Assembly: GCF_008124765.1 (NCBI RefSeq)
Contig: NZ_VNHS01000015.1
Coordinates: forward strand, 1-64,000
Direction: 5' to 3'
From: Paenibacillus methanolicus
GTDB lineage: Bacteria; Bacillota; Bacilli; Paenibacillales; Paenibacillaceae
Length of the DNA: 64,000 nt
The translations under genes were made by a program, and so were the position numbers. Positions 1-11,217 of the stretch are shown piece after piece. The first letter of the stretch is position 1, and every line of letters begins with the position of its first letter. Below the pieces are notes generated by a model. The model was not told the origin of the DNA and did not search any database. It saw only the letters and a program-made list of their open reading frames with translations.

Positions 1-92
1 AGACCCCTGGAAGACGACCAGGTTGATAGGTTCGAGGTGGAAGCGCAGCAATGCGTGCAGCTGACGAATACTAATCGGTCGAGGGCTTATCC
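1..92 (+). rRNA. 23S ribosomal RNA, 3' end (partial)
   Basis: The first ~92 bases match the conserved 3' end of bacterial 23S rRNA (helix 101 and the region up to the terminal stem: ...ACGAATACTAATCGGTCGA...). The gene enters from the left edge, so only the end is present. The end point is approximate. The 5S gene follows about 90 bases downstream, the usual 23S-5S order. Confidence 0.95.
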
Positions 93-179
93 TAACGTTT
101 AAGTTCGCAAGAGCTTAAACAAAACACAGCTAAAGTGTTGAGTTTCGTATCCAGTTTTCAGGGTGTACCGCCTTGAATG

Positions 180-296
180 TTTGGTGGCGATGGCGGAAGG
201 GAACCACGCGTACCCATCCCGAACACGACCGTTAAGCCTTCCAGCGCCGATGGTACTTGGACCGCAGGGTCCTGGGAGAGTAGGACGTCGCCAAGC
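180..296 (+). rRNA. rrf: 5S ribosomal RNA
   Basis: About 117 bases with the typical Firmicutes 5S pattern: TTTGGTGGCGAT at the start, the loop CCATCCCGAACACG, the helix around GGTACTTGGACCGCAGGGTCC, and GAGAGTAGGACG near the end. The 5' and 3' ends pair to close the molecule. It is the last gene of an rRNA operon and is followed at once by a terminator. Confidence 0.95.
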
Positions 297-302
297 ACGA
301 AT

Positions 303-332
303 GACCGACCACAGTGATGTGGTCGGTTTTTT
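303..332 (+). terminator. rRNA operon terminator
   Basis: Inverted repeat ACCGACCAC / GTGGTCGGT with a short loop, followed by six T. It sits directly after 5S rRNA. Confidence 0.85.
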
Positions 333-550
333 GTTGTTCCAGCGCTTGGGTGGTACTTTCTTGAAATCACCCTGCGTCCGAAGCAACATCCCAAAACGTT
401 TGATTCAGGGTGAATGCGTTAAGTTGCCCCAGCTTTTCTATTGTCTGTCTCCCCGCGTAACCGATGCCTACCTTGGATGAATCTCCTTGACACAGGAGCA
501 TGGCTTTTCGTCCATACTACTGAGCAACGTCGACGGGAGGTGGTTGAACC

Positions 551-1789
551 ATGCTACGATCCTTACGCACGCTAACCTTGCTGTGCGTCGCATTTATTCT
601 TATGTTATCCACTGGATGCAGCTTGCCAGCCAAGCGCAATGAAACGGTTTTGCCTAAAGCGGCTGAACGAGGGGCCGAGAAAACGTTGGACTTGAAACAG
701 GAGCCATTATTAAAAAGACAATCGCACATGAATCGACCTTCCATAAAGATGAAGACATTGCCGCAAGCGATGCCGACAATTGCGCGCACCACTAATACGC
801 AGCCTGTGCGGGGCATATACGTTTCGGGTTGGGTAGCCGGAGACCCTGGACGCATGGCAAAGTTAATTCGGCTTATCGACAAGACGGACTTGAACGCGAT
901 GGTCATCGATGTCAAAAATGATTATGGTAATTTGACTTATAAATCCAATGTACCCGAAGTAAAAACGATCAAAGCCGACGCCGGTCCTCCGATTGCCAAC
1001 ATCCGGTCTTTGCTGAAGCAGCTGCGGGCAAAACATATCTATACAATAGGCCGCGTCGTGGCCTTTAAAGATCCTTATTATGCCCGGATGCGGCCTTCGC
1101 AGGCGCTTCAGCGTAAGACCGGCGGGGTCTGGCGGGATGCGAAGGGCGTAGCTTGGCTTGATCCATACCAAGCGCGGACACGTGAGTATAACATCGCAAT
1201 TGCGAAAGAAGCGGCTAATCTTGGGTTTGATGAGATTCAGTTCGACTATGTACGTTTTCCGGACAATGGCGCGAAAGTCAATCGACAGGTTCGGTTCGCA
1301 CCTACGGGAGGACGAAGCAAAGCAGCTATTATTGGTACGTTCTTACGAGAAGCGAGACATGGCATCAAGCCGACGGGAGCCAAGTTATCCGTTGACGTGT
1401 TCGGATTGGTCACTTCTTCGACCGACGACATGGGCATCGGTCAGACGTGGAGAGAGATTGCGGGTACGGTCGATGTGATTTCGCCGATGACATATCCTTC
1501 GCATTACTCGTCCGGTATGTATGGCATTAAGGCGCCTGATCTTCACCCCTCCGCCGTCATTAAGCAGGCGATGAAAGACGCGAAACGACAAAACGAACAG
1601 ATTCGGCAAATTGGCCGGAAACCGGCTCAGATACGCCCTTGGCTGCAGAGTTTTACGGCCACATGGATAGAGCCTCATCAACAATACGGAGTGAACCAAG
1701 TACGTGCGCAAGTGCTGGCTGCACAGAAGCAGGGCATCCATGAATTTTTGCTGTGGAGTTCGAATTGCAAATATGATTATCGTTCTTGA
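551..1789 (+). CDS. Lipoprotein, putative glycoside hydrolase (DUF4015 type)
   Basis: A 412-residue protein with a lipoprotein signal peptide: basic start, hydrophobic stretch, lipobox LSTGC at residues ~20-24. After a linker, the segment from about residue 75 (RGIYVSGWVAGDP) to the end has the TIM-barrel pattern of the DUF4015 putative glycosyl hydrolase family, with the acidic stretches VIDVKNDYGN, FDEIQFDYVRFPD and VDVFG at strand ends. Such proteins are thought to act on polysaccharide outside the cell, but the substrate is unknown. The start at 551 has a good ribosome site (GGGAGGTGG). The protein ends within the domain's last strand, so it has no extra C-terminal module. Confidence 0.8.
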   Translation: MLRSLRTLTLLCVAFILMLSTGCSLPAKRNETVLPKAAERGAEKTLDLKQEPLLKRQSHMNRPSIKMKTLPQAMPTIARTTNTQPVRGIYVSGWVAGDPGRMAKLIRLIDKTDLNAMVIDVKNDYGNLTYKSNVPEVKTIKADAGPPIANIRSLLKQLRAKHIYTIGRVVAFKDPYYARMRPSQALQRKTGGVWRDAKGVAWLDPYQARTREYNIAIAKEAANLGFDEIQFDYVRFPDNGAKVNRQVRFAPTGGRSKAAIIGTFLREARHGIKPTGAKLSVDVFGLVTSSTDDMGIGQTWREIAGTVDVISPMTYPSHYSSGMYGIKAPDLHPSAVIKQAMKDAKRQNEQIRQIGRKPAQIRPWLQSFTATWIEPHQQYGVNQVRAQVLAAQKQGIHEFLLWSSNCKYDYRS

Positions 1790-1819
1790 TTTCGACAAAA
1801 ATGCCTGTTCGGACTTATC

Positions 1820-1848
1820 TTGACAGCCTAATACCCCTCTGCTAAAAT
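1820..1848 (+). promoter_or_regulatory. Sigma-A type promoter of guaB
   Basis: TTGACA at 1820-1825 and TAAAAT at 1843-1848 with a 17-base spacer, about 75 bases before the guaB start. Good match to the vegetative consensus. Confidence 0.7.
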
Positions 1849-1902
1849 TGCAACAATATACGTGAGTGGCTATATTTTTTAGGGATTTTTTATTTCGGAT
1901 GA

Positions 1903-3381
<1,479 letters not shown>

Positions 3382-3423
3382 TACCTGATATGAGCTTGTT
3401 GTCTCTTCCATGATATATTGCAC

Positions 3424-3456
3424 AGCGCGTACCATTGTGGTGCGCGTTGTTTTTTT
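3424..3456 (+). terminator. Terminator of guaB
   Basis: Inverted repeat GCGCGTACCA / TGGTGCGCGT (one T-G wobble) followed by a run of T. Confidence 0.8.
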
Positions 3457-3667
3457 ATTATAGAAGGGACAACAATTTGGCTAAGCAACGGAGAGTCTCT
3501 AATCACGAAGTCGTCCCCGGCTTCGAGTGCGAATAGTGGACCATTCAAAGCTCATCTGGTTTTCCTTCCATATGAACTGGGAGCATAGCCCTGCCTGGCT
3601 TTTTCGGGTACGAGGGATGTGTTACAATAATGCGTGAACAAATAAATGGGAGAAGAGGAGAGATACG

Positions 3668-4978
3668 TTGAAACGCAACCGAAAGCCGGCACGGTTGGTG
3701 CCGGTGATGTCCGCAATGTTGGCTGTTTGGGTACTCTTAATGACACTGGGTTCCACCTCGGTTATGGCAGCAGGAGAAAGCACGAACTCATCGAATACAT
3801 CGGATTCGCTTGGACTGAACGCGGAGGCCGCGATCCTGATTGATGCCGCAACAGGTCAGGTGCTGTACGAGAAGAACGCGGATGAAGTCCGTCCGCCCGC
3901 GAGCATGACGAAGATGATGTCGGAGTATATCATCCTTGAAGAAATCAAATCCGGACGGCAATCGTGGGATACGATGGTCACGGCCAACGCCGAAGCGGCG
4001 GCGGTTCCTGCCGACGGGTCGCAGATCTATCTGGCCGAAGGCGATCAGCATCCGCTGAAGGATATGTACATCGCAATGGCGGTCGGTTCAGCGAACGATG
4101 CGACGATCGCGCTGGCGGGGCATATTGCCGGTTCGGAGCAAGCGTTCGTGGCGAAGATGAACGAGACGGCGAAGAGCTTGGGCCTTACGACGGCGAACTT
4201 CACGAGCGCGACCGGTCTTGCCGACACGACGGTCATTTCCGCGAGGGATTTGGCTAAGTTCGCGAAGATCTTGCTGGATACGCACCCGGAATTTTTGGAC
4301 TACTCGAAAATCTCTACATATAAGTTCCGCGAACGCGACGAGAAACCGATGGTCAACTGGAACTGGATGCTGGAGGCGCACAAAACAAATCCGGAAACGC
4401 CAAGCATCGCGCAGTTCGCGTATACAGGTGTGGACGGTATGAAGACCGGCTATATCAGTGCCGCCGGATACTGCTTCACGGGAACGGTCAAACAAGGCGA
4501 TCTGCGCCTCATCTCCGTTGTTATGGGTACGGAATCGCAGAAAGCGCGTTTCCGCGAGACGGCCAAATTGTACGACTATGGCTTCGCGAATTTCGAGCGC
4601 AAAACCGTCGTGCAGCCGAATGCGGTTGTAGAAAAAGCGGAGACGGTCACAATAAAGAAAGGCAAGTCCAAGTCGGTGCCGGTGGCGACGAAATCCGGCG
4701 TGTCGTTCTTGGTGAAGAAAGGCGCGACGCCTGCGGTCGAACAAACGAAGCTCATGCTTCTGCCGGAAGACCAGCTGGTGGCGCCGATCAAGAAGGATCA
4801 GAAGGTCGGAACGGTCACGTATGCGTATAAGGATCCGGCTACGGGCAAGGCATTAGAGTCGACGGTCGATCTGATCGCGACGGCGGACGTCGAGAAGGCA
4901 GGCTGGTTCCGCCTCATGATGCGGGCGATCGGCGACTTCTTCTCCGGCTTGTTCCAAGGCATCGTGGATCTGTTCTAA
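3668..4978 (+). CDS. dacA: D-alanyl-D-alanine carboxypeptidase (PBP5 type)
   Basis: Trims the terminal D-Ala from peptidoglycan stem peptides outside the membrane. The 436-residue protein has a signal peptide (residues 1-35), then the serine carboxypeptidase motifs SMTK (Ser near residue 79), SAN (about 140) and KTG (about 257), then the PBP5 beta domain (about 310-405) and a C-terminal amphipathic membrane-anchoring helix (WFRLMMRAIGDFFSGLF). The start is TTG at 3668, supported by the AGGAG site upstream and by the signal-peptide layout. The position between guaB and pdxS is the normal Bacillales order. Confidence 0.96.
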   Translation: MKRNRKPARLVPVMSAMLAVWVLLMTLGSTSVMAAGESTNSSNTSDSLGLNAEAAILIDAATGQVLYEKNADEVRPPASMTKMMSEYIILEEIKSGRQSWDTMVTANAEAAAVPADGSQIYLAEGDQHPLKDMYIAMAVGSANDATIALAGHIAGSEQAFVAKMNETAKSLGLTTANFTSATGLADTTVISARDLAKFAKILLDTHPEFLDYSKISTYKFRERDEKPMVNWNWMLEAHKTNPETPSIAQFAYTGVDGMKTGYISAAGYCFTGTVKQGDLRLISVVMGTESQKARFRETAKLYDYGFANFERKTVVQPNAVVEKAETVTIKKGKSKSVPVATKSGVSFLVKKGATPAVEQTKLMLLPEDQLVAPIKKDQKVGTVTYAYKDPATGKALESTVDLIATADVEKAGWFRLMMRAIGDFFSGLFQGIVDLF

Positions 4979-5005
4979 TTGCAACCCAATTAGTATGAAT
5001 AGTGG

Positions 5006-5034
5006 TTGTCGATTAAGGCGCGATGCTGTAAAAT
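5006..5034 (+). promoter_or_regulatory. Candidate promoter of pdxST
   Basis: TTGTCG (5006-5011) and TAAAAT (5029-5034) with a 17-base spacer, 53 bases before pdxS. The -35 is a weak match, the -10 a good one. Confidence 0.5.
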
Positions 5035-5086
5035 TATTGGTTAGAATTAGTACGGCATTTTGCTGAATAACGGGAGGCTTTTAACA

Positions 5087-5968
5087 ATGGAAACAGGTAC
5101 TTTCCGCGTTAAACGCGGCATGGCTGAAATGCAAAAAGGCGGCGTCATCATGGACGTTATGAACGCCGAGCAAGCGAAAATCGCGGAAGCGGCAGGCGCG
5201 ACGGCGGTTATGGCGCTGGAACGCGTACCGTCGGACATCCGCGCGACAGGCGGCGTAGCCCGTATGGCGGACCCGACGATCCTGGAAGAAGTCATGAAAG
5301 TAACGACGATTCCGGTTATGGCCAAAGCCCGTATCGGTCACTTCGTGGAAGCAAAGGTGCTGGAAGCGCTGGGCGCGGACTACATCGACGAGAGCGAAGT
5401 GCTGACGCCGGCGGATGAAGTATTCCATATCGACAAGCGCGACTTCACGGTTCCGTTCGTGTGCGGCGCGAAAGATCTGGGCGAAGCGCTCCGCCGTATT
5501 CAAGAAGGCGCGGCAATGCTGCGTACGAAAGGCGAGCCGGGAACGGGCAACATCGTGGAAGCCGTTCGCCATCTTCGCTTGATTAACGGTCAAATTCGTA
5601 AAGTACAGAACCTTTCGAAGGACGAACTGTACGCGGAAGCGAAGAACCTGGGCGTATCCTATGACCTGCTGCTCGGCGTGCATGAGTCGGGCAAATTGCC
5701 GGTCGTTAACTTCGCGGCAGGCGGCGTAGCAACGCCATCCGACGCGGCGCTGATGATGCACCTGGGCGCAGACGGCGTATTCGTCGGCTCTGGCATTTTC
5801 AAATCCGACAATCCGGAGAAATTCGCCCGTGCCATCGTAGAGGCAACGACGCATTACCAAGATTACAAGCTGATCGCGGAAGTGTCCAAGAACCTGGGTA
5901 CGCCGATGAAAGGCATCGAGATCTCGAAGCTCGACGCGACGCAGCGCATGCAGGATCGCGGCTGGTAA
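5087..5968 (+). CDS. pdxS: Pyridoxal 5'-phosphate synthase subunit PdxS
   Basis: Builds PLP from ribose 5-phosphate, glyceraldehyde 3-phosphate and ammonia, with PdxT supplying the ammonia. The 293-residue barrel matches PdxS throughout: [10 protein letters not shown] with the substrate-binding Asp, MAKARIGH with the lysine that binds the ribose phosphate (about residue 81), [10 protein letters not shown] with the second lysine (about 149), and the phosphate site [15 protein letters not shown] at 5087 is chosen over an in-frame TTG 27 bases upstream because GGGAGG lies 10 bases before it and the protein then starts like its family. It forms an operon with pdxT. Confidence 0.98.
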   Translation: METGTFRVKRGMAEMQKGGVIMDVMNAEQAKIAEAAGATAVMALERVPSDIRATGGVARMADPTILEEVMKVTTIPVMAKARIGHFVEAKVLEALGADYIDESEVLTPADEVFHIDKRDFTVPFVCGAKDLGEALRRIQEGAAMLRTKGEPGTGNIVEAVRHLRLINGQIRKVQNLSKDELYAEAKNLGVSYDLLLGVHESGKLPVVNFAAGGVATPSDAALMMHLGADGVFVGSGIFKSDNPEKFARAIVEATTHYQDYKLIAEVSKNLGTPMKGIEISKLDATQRMQDRGW

Positions 5969-6036
5969 TCCGTATCTAGCGAGATAGCTGCTTATACCCA
6001 TAGCACACAGGCAACCGGAAAGAAGGCGTGGACGAG

Positions 6037-6621
6037 ATGAAAATTGGCGTATTGGCGCTCCAAGGAGCCGTTGCGGAGCATATTCGGAGCATTGAAGCGG
6101 CAGGCGGCGAAGCCGTCGCCGTCAAACGGGTCGAACAATTGGACGAGCTGGACGGCTTAATCATCCCGGGCGGCGAAAGCACGACGATCGGCAAACTGAT
6201 GCGGAAATACGATTTTCTCGATGCCATTCGGCAGTTCTCCGCGGACGGCAAACCGATTTTCGGCACATGCGCCGGTCTGATCGTCCTTGCCAAACGCATT
6301 GAAGGACAAGAGGAAGCGCATCTGGAGCTGATGGACATGACCGTTGCCCGCAACGCGTTCGGCCGTCAGCGGGAGAGCTTCGAGACGGATTTGCCGGTCA
6401 AGGGAATCGACGAGCCGGTGCGCGCCGTCTTCATTCGGGCGCCGCTGATCAAGGAAGTCGCGCCGGAAGTCGATGTGCTGTCGACGTACAATGGCGAGAT
6501 CGTGACGGCGCGTCAAGGTCACTTATTGGCCTCTTCCTACCACCCGGAGCTCACCGACGACTATGCGCTTCATGCTTATTTTCTTCGCATGGCGAAAGAA
6601 GCGGCTTCGGTGAAGCGGTAA
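6037..6621 (+). CDS. pdxT: Pyridoxal 5'-phosphate synthase glutaminase PdxT
   Basis: Class I glutamine amidotransferase that feeds ammonia to PdxS. The 194-residue protein has the conserved GGEST motif (residues 45-49), the nucleophile in FGTCAGL (Cys78) and the His-x-Glu pair in SSYHPEL near the C-terminus. ATG at 6037 is used because the protein then begins MKIGVLALQGAV like its homologues. An upstream in-frame GTG at 6028 sits right on the ribosome site and is unlikely. The gene is 68 bases after pdxS and is followed by a strong terminator. Confidence 0.97.
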   Translation: MKIGVLALQGAVAEHIRSIEAAGGEAVAVKRVEQLDELDGLIIPGGESTTIGKLMRKYDFLDAIRQFSADGKPIFGTCAGLIVLAKRIEGQEEAHLELMDMTVARNAFGRQRESFETDLPVKGIDEPVRAVFIRAPLIKEVAPEVDVLSTYNGEIVTARQGHLLASSYHPELTDDYALHAYFLRMAKEAASVKR

Positions 6622-6626
6622 AAGCA

Positions 6627-6656
6627 GAAGACTGCGGATGACGCAGTCTTCTTTTT
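6627..6656 (+). terminator. Terminator of pdxST
   Basis: Perfect 10-bp stem GAAGACTGCG / CGCAGTCTTC with a 5-base loop, then TTTTT. Confidence 0.9.
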
Positions 6657-6707
6657 CGACATATAGGAAAGTATAGTTTCACAATTATACTTCAGCCTCT
6701 ATGTCAC

Positions 6708-6825
6708 GATCGCTGAATGCTGCATTCCCAGTCTTCGGATTGGGAACGCAAACCAATCAGCTTCAGGATCGCTGAATGCTGCATTCCCAATCTTCGGATT
6801 GGGAACGCAAACCAATCAGCTTCTG
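6708..6825. repeat. Two tandem 59-bp copies of a UUCG-hairpin element
   Basis: Two direct copies, starting at 6708 and 6767, differ at only a few positions. Each holds a perfect stem TCCCAATC-TTCG-GATTGGGA (one G-T change in copy 1), extended by TGC/GCA and outer GCTGA/TCAGC arms, so each copy folds into one long hairpin with a stable tetraloop. They lie between the pdxT terminator and serS. No T-run follows, so they are not ordinary terminators. They are not a T-box, because no T-box sequence is present. Confidence 0.75.
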
Positions 6826-6895
6826 TATACGGATGTTAAATGCGTCAATGCTGAAGGATATTCGGATGCGCAGGAACAAGGAATGAACGACATAG

Positions 6896-8197
<1,302 letters not shown>

Positions 8198-8304
8198 ACC
8201 GTTACCCGCAAAATTGTTGCCCAGGTCAAAAATGGAGTTGCTTATCGTTTTTGGCCTGTGGTACAATTCATTTTGTCCCCTTTGATGGCGACATCTTGTG
8301 ATAC

Positions 8305-8393
8305 GGAGAGGTACCGAAGCGGTCATAACGGGGCGGTCTTGAAAACCGTTAGAGCGCAAGCTCACGTGGGTTCGAGTCCCACCCTCTCCGCCA
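8305..8393 (+). tRNA. tRNA-Ser (UGA)
   Basis: 89 bases including an encoded CCA. Acceptor arms GGAGAGG / CCTCTCC, anticodon loop CTTGAAA with anticodon UGA (8340-8342), a long variable arm typical of serine tRNA, and the T-loop GTTCGAGTC. It reads UCA codons. Confidence 0.95.
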
Positions 8394-8407
8394 GTTTATA
8401 ACGCAGC

Positions 8408-8437
8408 ACGCCCCGGCCATTGCCGGGGCGTTTTTTT
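8408..8437 (+). terminator. Terminator after tRNA-Ser
   Basis: Stem ACGCCCCGGC / GCCGGGGCGT with a 4-base loop, then T7. Confidence 0.9.
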
Positions 8438-8614
8438 GATTTGAATTCTAAGAAGCTTCGCGTGTATACATGAGCTTGTAATTCTCCGGAATGAAACGCG
8501 CCTCTCCGCTAAAGACGGAGACAGCCGTTTCACCTTGTGCGCGCAGACTGCCTTTTCGCGAGTATAAAAGGCGCGTCCCCACCGCATATTATCGTCATGG
8601 AGGTGGGAAGCAGT

Positions 8615-8962
8615 ATGTCCAAACAAGATAAACTTCGCATTGATCAGCAGCAGCTCGTAGCGGCTTGGGAGCGTACGCTGCCGACGACGATTAACGAGGC
8701 GGATCGGGCGATCGTCAAAGCCGACGAAGCCAGCGAGAATACGCTGCGCATTACGATTCATACAGCCGGCCATCAGATGTATAGCTTCGATTACAGCGTG
8801 ACCTATGTGGACAGCCGCGAGGTTAAGGTGCAGCTGATCGACGTGGAACGGGACGGCCGTTCGATCGACGAGCGGACGGATATCATCCAGCAACTGGTGC
8901 AGGATTACACGCGCCATATTCACGAATGCGCCCAGGCGCTGCATGAGTTGACGCACGCGTAG
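8615..8962 (+). CDS. Conserved hypothetical protein, 115 residues
   Basis: A small soluble, acidic protein (MSKQDKLRIDQQQL...) with no signal peptide, membrane segment or motif I recognise. The middle (residues ~45-75) predicts as beta strands (ENTLRITIHTAGHQMYSFDYSV) and the C-terminal third as a long helix. ATG at 8615 is chosen over an upstream start because GGAGGTGGG lies 8 bases before it. It precedes two small spore-type genes and may share their transcript. No function can be assigned. Confidence 0.7.
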   Translation: MSKQDKLRIDQQQLVAAWERTLPTTINEADRAIVKADEASENTLRITIHTAGHQMYSFDYSVTYVDSREVKVQLIDVERDGRSIDERTDIIQQLVQDYTRHIHECAQALHELTHA

Positions 8963-9023
8963 CATTTGGAGACGCAGGAACCCGGCAACGATCTTATGAG
9001 GATCAAGAAGGAAGGTGCAACCG

Positions 9024-9200
9024 ATGTCCAAAGCGAAAGGCACGGCGGATAAAAATTTGACGAACGTGGTGGAGAGTCTTGATCAAGGTGCGGTTAACAG
9101 CCATCACGCGCAGCAGCTGAACCAAGACAAGAACGACCGTCGCCATCAGGATGCGCTGAACCATGATCAGCCGACAGATTTGACCAACCAACGTAGCTAG
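9024..9200 (+). CDS. Small hydrophilic protein, possibly spore-associated
   Basis: 58 residues, very rich in Asn, Gln, Asp and His, with no hydrophobic stretch. ATG at 9024 has GGAAGG before it; an upstream in-frame GTG overlaps that site. It resembles small acid-soluble spore proteins in size and composition but has no family motif that I recognise. In Bacillus the SspP gene is paired with another small spore gene (SspO), and this one sits in that position, 42 bases before the SspP-like gene. That is context, not homology. Confidence 0.55.
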   Translation: MSKAKGTADKNLTNVVESLDQGAVNSHHAQQLNQDKNDRRHQDALNHDQPTDLTNQRS

Positions 9201-9242
9201 CAAGCATCCATTGAGAACGGGATCCAGAAAGGAGAGCTGACG

Positions 9243-9398
9243 ATGAGCAAACCGCGTTCGGTTCCGGTGAACGGTTCGGAGAACGAGCATCAAGTAAGCA
9301 AGGCGGAGGCTGGCCGCTCCGGCGGTCAGGAGCCGCTGTCCGGATCGAAGAAAACGAAGAACGAGAACCACTCCCGCCATAATAACGGTGAAGGCTAA
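9243..9398 (+). CDS. sspP: Small acid-soluble spore protein P
   Basis: A 51-residue ORF. The C-terminal half, GGQEPLSGSKKTKNENHSR, matches the conserved core of Bacillus SspP (formerly CotL; GQPEPL-GSKKVKNRNHTR). SspP is a minor protein of the spore core, made in the forespore. The AAAGGAGAG site 6 bases before ATG is excellent, and a terminator follows the stop. It is the best direct sign that this organism makes endospores. Confidence 0.85.
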   Translation: MSKPRSVPVNGSENEHQVSKAEAGRSGGQEPLSGSKKTKNENHSRHNNGEG

Positions 9399-9418
9399 GC
9401 TTCTCCGACCCGGCAAAG

Positions 9419-9461
9419 TCCCTGCTTGTTCCTCGCAAAAGGAACATCGCAGGGATTTTTT
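9419..9461 (+). terminator. Terminator after sspP
   Basis: Arms TCCCTGC..GTTCC / GGAAC..CGCAGGGA with internal mismatch, followed by T6. Confidence 0.8.
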
Positions 9462-9566
9462 AAATAATTTTTACAGAAATCCCCTTCCCGTCGCGCCCCG
9501 ATTCGTTTAAAATAGGAGGGCTTGCGTTACCCGCGCGGCAGAACAAAAGGGAGGATACCAACCTAC

Positions 9567-10643
9567 ATGAATCGATTGAAATTTGTTTTACCGATGCTGC
9601 TCGCTGCACTTATGTTGATCGTATCCGGCTGTAGCGCCAGCAAGTCTCCGAAAGAAGACATTGTTACGGCGCTGGCCAAAATGCAGGATCTGAAGTCATA
9701 CAGCTTCAAAGGCGAACTGGGCTTCGACGAACTAACTCTGCCGGAGAGCATGAGCACGGAAGATGCGCAGGCGGCCGCCATGGTCTCCAGCCTGCTGAAG
9801 GGCGCGTCGGTCACGTTCCGCGGCAATACCCAGACCGAGCCGATGCGCACGGAACTGACGATGGACATGAAGCTCGGCGGAGAAGGCATGAGCTTCAACA
9901 TTAGCTTCCCGATGATCGTGACGCAAGAGAAAATGTGGATCAAAATCCCGCAGATTCCGATATTCCCGATGCCGGAGGAACTGACGGGCAAATTCGTCGA
10001 GATCGATATGAAGAAGCTGGCGGAAGAGCAAGGCCAAGATCTGAAGTCGTTGGACACGGCCGCTACGCAGCAGATGGTTCAAGAGATGACGAAGACGCTC
10101 ATGGACAACTTCGACGAGAAAACCTACTTCAGCGAAGTGAAGGCCGCCGACGTGAAGGGGCTGCCGGAGGATCTGAAGGACGAGAAGCTGATCCGTTTCG
10201 CCATTACGCCGGATAACTTCGAGCAAGCGATCACGACGATCGTGGAGAAGGTCGCGCCGCAGTGGATCGATGCGCTGCTGAAGAACGAATCGTATTTGAC
10301 GGCGCTTGGCCTCACGAAGGAAGACTTGGAGACAGCGAAGAAGGAATTGGAAGGCACGGAAGAAGGCGAGATTAAGCAAGGCATCGAGGAAATCAAGAAG
10401 GGCCTCAAAATCAACGAGCTCAGCGTAACGGGCGCGGTGAAAGACGACTATCTCGTATACCAAAACCTGATTGCGAACGTGGATGTGACAAGCGAAGGCG
10501 AGACGATGAAATTCGGCATGCACTTCGACTCGAGCTACGACCAAATCAACAAGGACGTGAAGTTCGAATACGAGCTTCCGACCGATGCGGTACCGATGGA
10601 AGAACTGGAATCGCTGTTGTTTGGCGGCGAGCCCGCGCTATAG
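9567..10643 (+). CDS. Putative lipoprotein (DUF6612-like)
   Basis: A 358-residue protein with a clear lipoprotein signal (LMLIVSGCSAS; Cys about residue 22). The mature part, starting KEDIVTALAKMQDLKSYSF, has the style of LolA/LprG-like lipid-carrier folds: alternating strands such as TFRGNTQTEPMRTELTMDMK, then a helical middle with many Lys and Glu, and a final strand-rich part. This matches uncharacterised Bacillales lipoproteins grouped near DUF6612. ATG at 9567 has GGGAGGA upstream; an in-frame upstream ATG would destroy the signal peptide. It is a single gene with its own terminator. A role in the envelope is inference. Confidence 0.7.
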   Translation: MNRLKFVLPMLLAALMLIVSGCSASKSPKEDIVTALAKMQDLKSYSFKGELGFDELTLPESMSTEDAQAAAMVSSLLKGASVTFRGNTQTEPMRTELTMDMKLGGEGMSFNISFPMIVTQEKMWIKIPQIPIFPMPEELTGKFVEIDMKKLAEEQGQDLKSLDTAATQQMVQEMTKTLMDNFDEKTYFSEVKAADVKGLPEDLKDEKLIRFAITPDNFEQAITTIVEKVAPQWIDALLKNESYLTALGLTKEDLETAKKELEGTEEGEIKQGIEEIKKGLKINELSVTGAVKDDYLVYQNLIANVDVTSEGETMKFGMHFDSSYDQINKDVKFEYELPTDAVPMEELESLLFGGEPAL

Positions 10644-10656
10644 GTTGACCGGAAGA

Positions 10657-10684
10657 AGCACCTCCCTAGGCGGAGGTGCTTTTT
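10657..10684 (+). terminator. Terminator of the lipoprotein gene
   Basis: Perfect 9-bp stem AGCACCTCC / GGAGGTGCT, then TTTT. Confidence 0.85.
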
Positions 10685-10722
10685 GCTGTCCAGGCAGCGT
10701 GAGGGAAGCAAAGCTTGAGCGT

Positions 10723-10811
10723 TTATCCACATGTGCGTAACATTACGCGCGGATCGAAGGCCGATGCCGGGACCGGGGATAGTGGGGAAAAACCTGTGGG
10801 TTTGTGGATAG
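10723..10811. promoter_or_regulatory. DnaA-box-like 9-mers in an intergenic region
   Basis: TTATCCACA at 10723-10731 matches the DnaA box exactly. TGTGGATAG at 10803-10811 matches in the reverse sense with one difference. They lie in a 250-base gap between a terminator and the 3' end of the yjfB-like gene. Two sites are few, so binding is only a possibility. Confidence 0.3.
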
Positions 10812-10895
10812 AGATGCGAGCCAAGGATGTGGGGATGTGCAGCGATAACGCAAATACCCTGCTCCCGTAAGGAAGAAGGGTATCGGCTGAAGCTG

Positions 10896-11072
10896 TTATG
10901 CCCGAAGGTCGATGCGCTGCCCCAAATGCGGCTGCACGCTCTGCTGCATCGCTTGGAGGAGACCTTCGTTTTGCGAGACGGCCGTCTCCTTGGCCATCTT
11001 CAGGACGCTGATGCCGACGGCTTGGCCGAGCTTCATCTGGGACAAGCTCATGGACAGCATGGCGATATCCAT
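10896..11072 (-). CDS. YjfB family putative motility protein
   Basis: A 58-residue ORF on the minus strand. It starts MDIAMLSMSLSQMKLGQAVG and ends QQSVQPHLGQRIDLRA. This is the signature of the YjfB family (YjfB_motility), including the C-terminal QSVQPHLG-xxD motif. The function is not established; the family name reflects an association with motility. AGAAGGAGG lies 7 bases before the ATG, an excellent ribosome site. A motAB pair lies 5.5 kb away. Confidence 0.85.
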   Translation of the reverse strand: MDIAMLSMSLSQMKLGQAVGISVLKMAKETAVSQNEGLLQAMQQSVQPHLGQRIDLRA

Positions 11073-11217
11073 CGTCGCTTCCTCCTTCTATACTGGCAGG
11101 ATACTCCTAATATCGGTAATTGAAGGCGTGGATTGAATGGTTATGGGGAATAAATCCTGATTCGTTCCCGAACATAAGAAAAACCCTTGATCGACAAGGG
11201 TTCATGGGTTCATATCG

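Noticed and set aside
6037-6621. Start of pdxT at the upstream GTG (6028)
   Set aside because: That codon lies on top of the ribosome site and adds three residues not found in the family.
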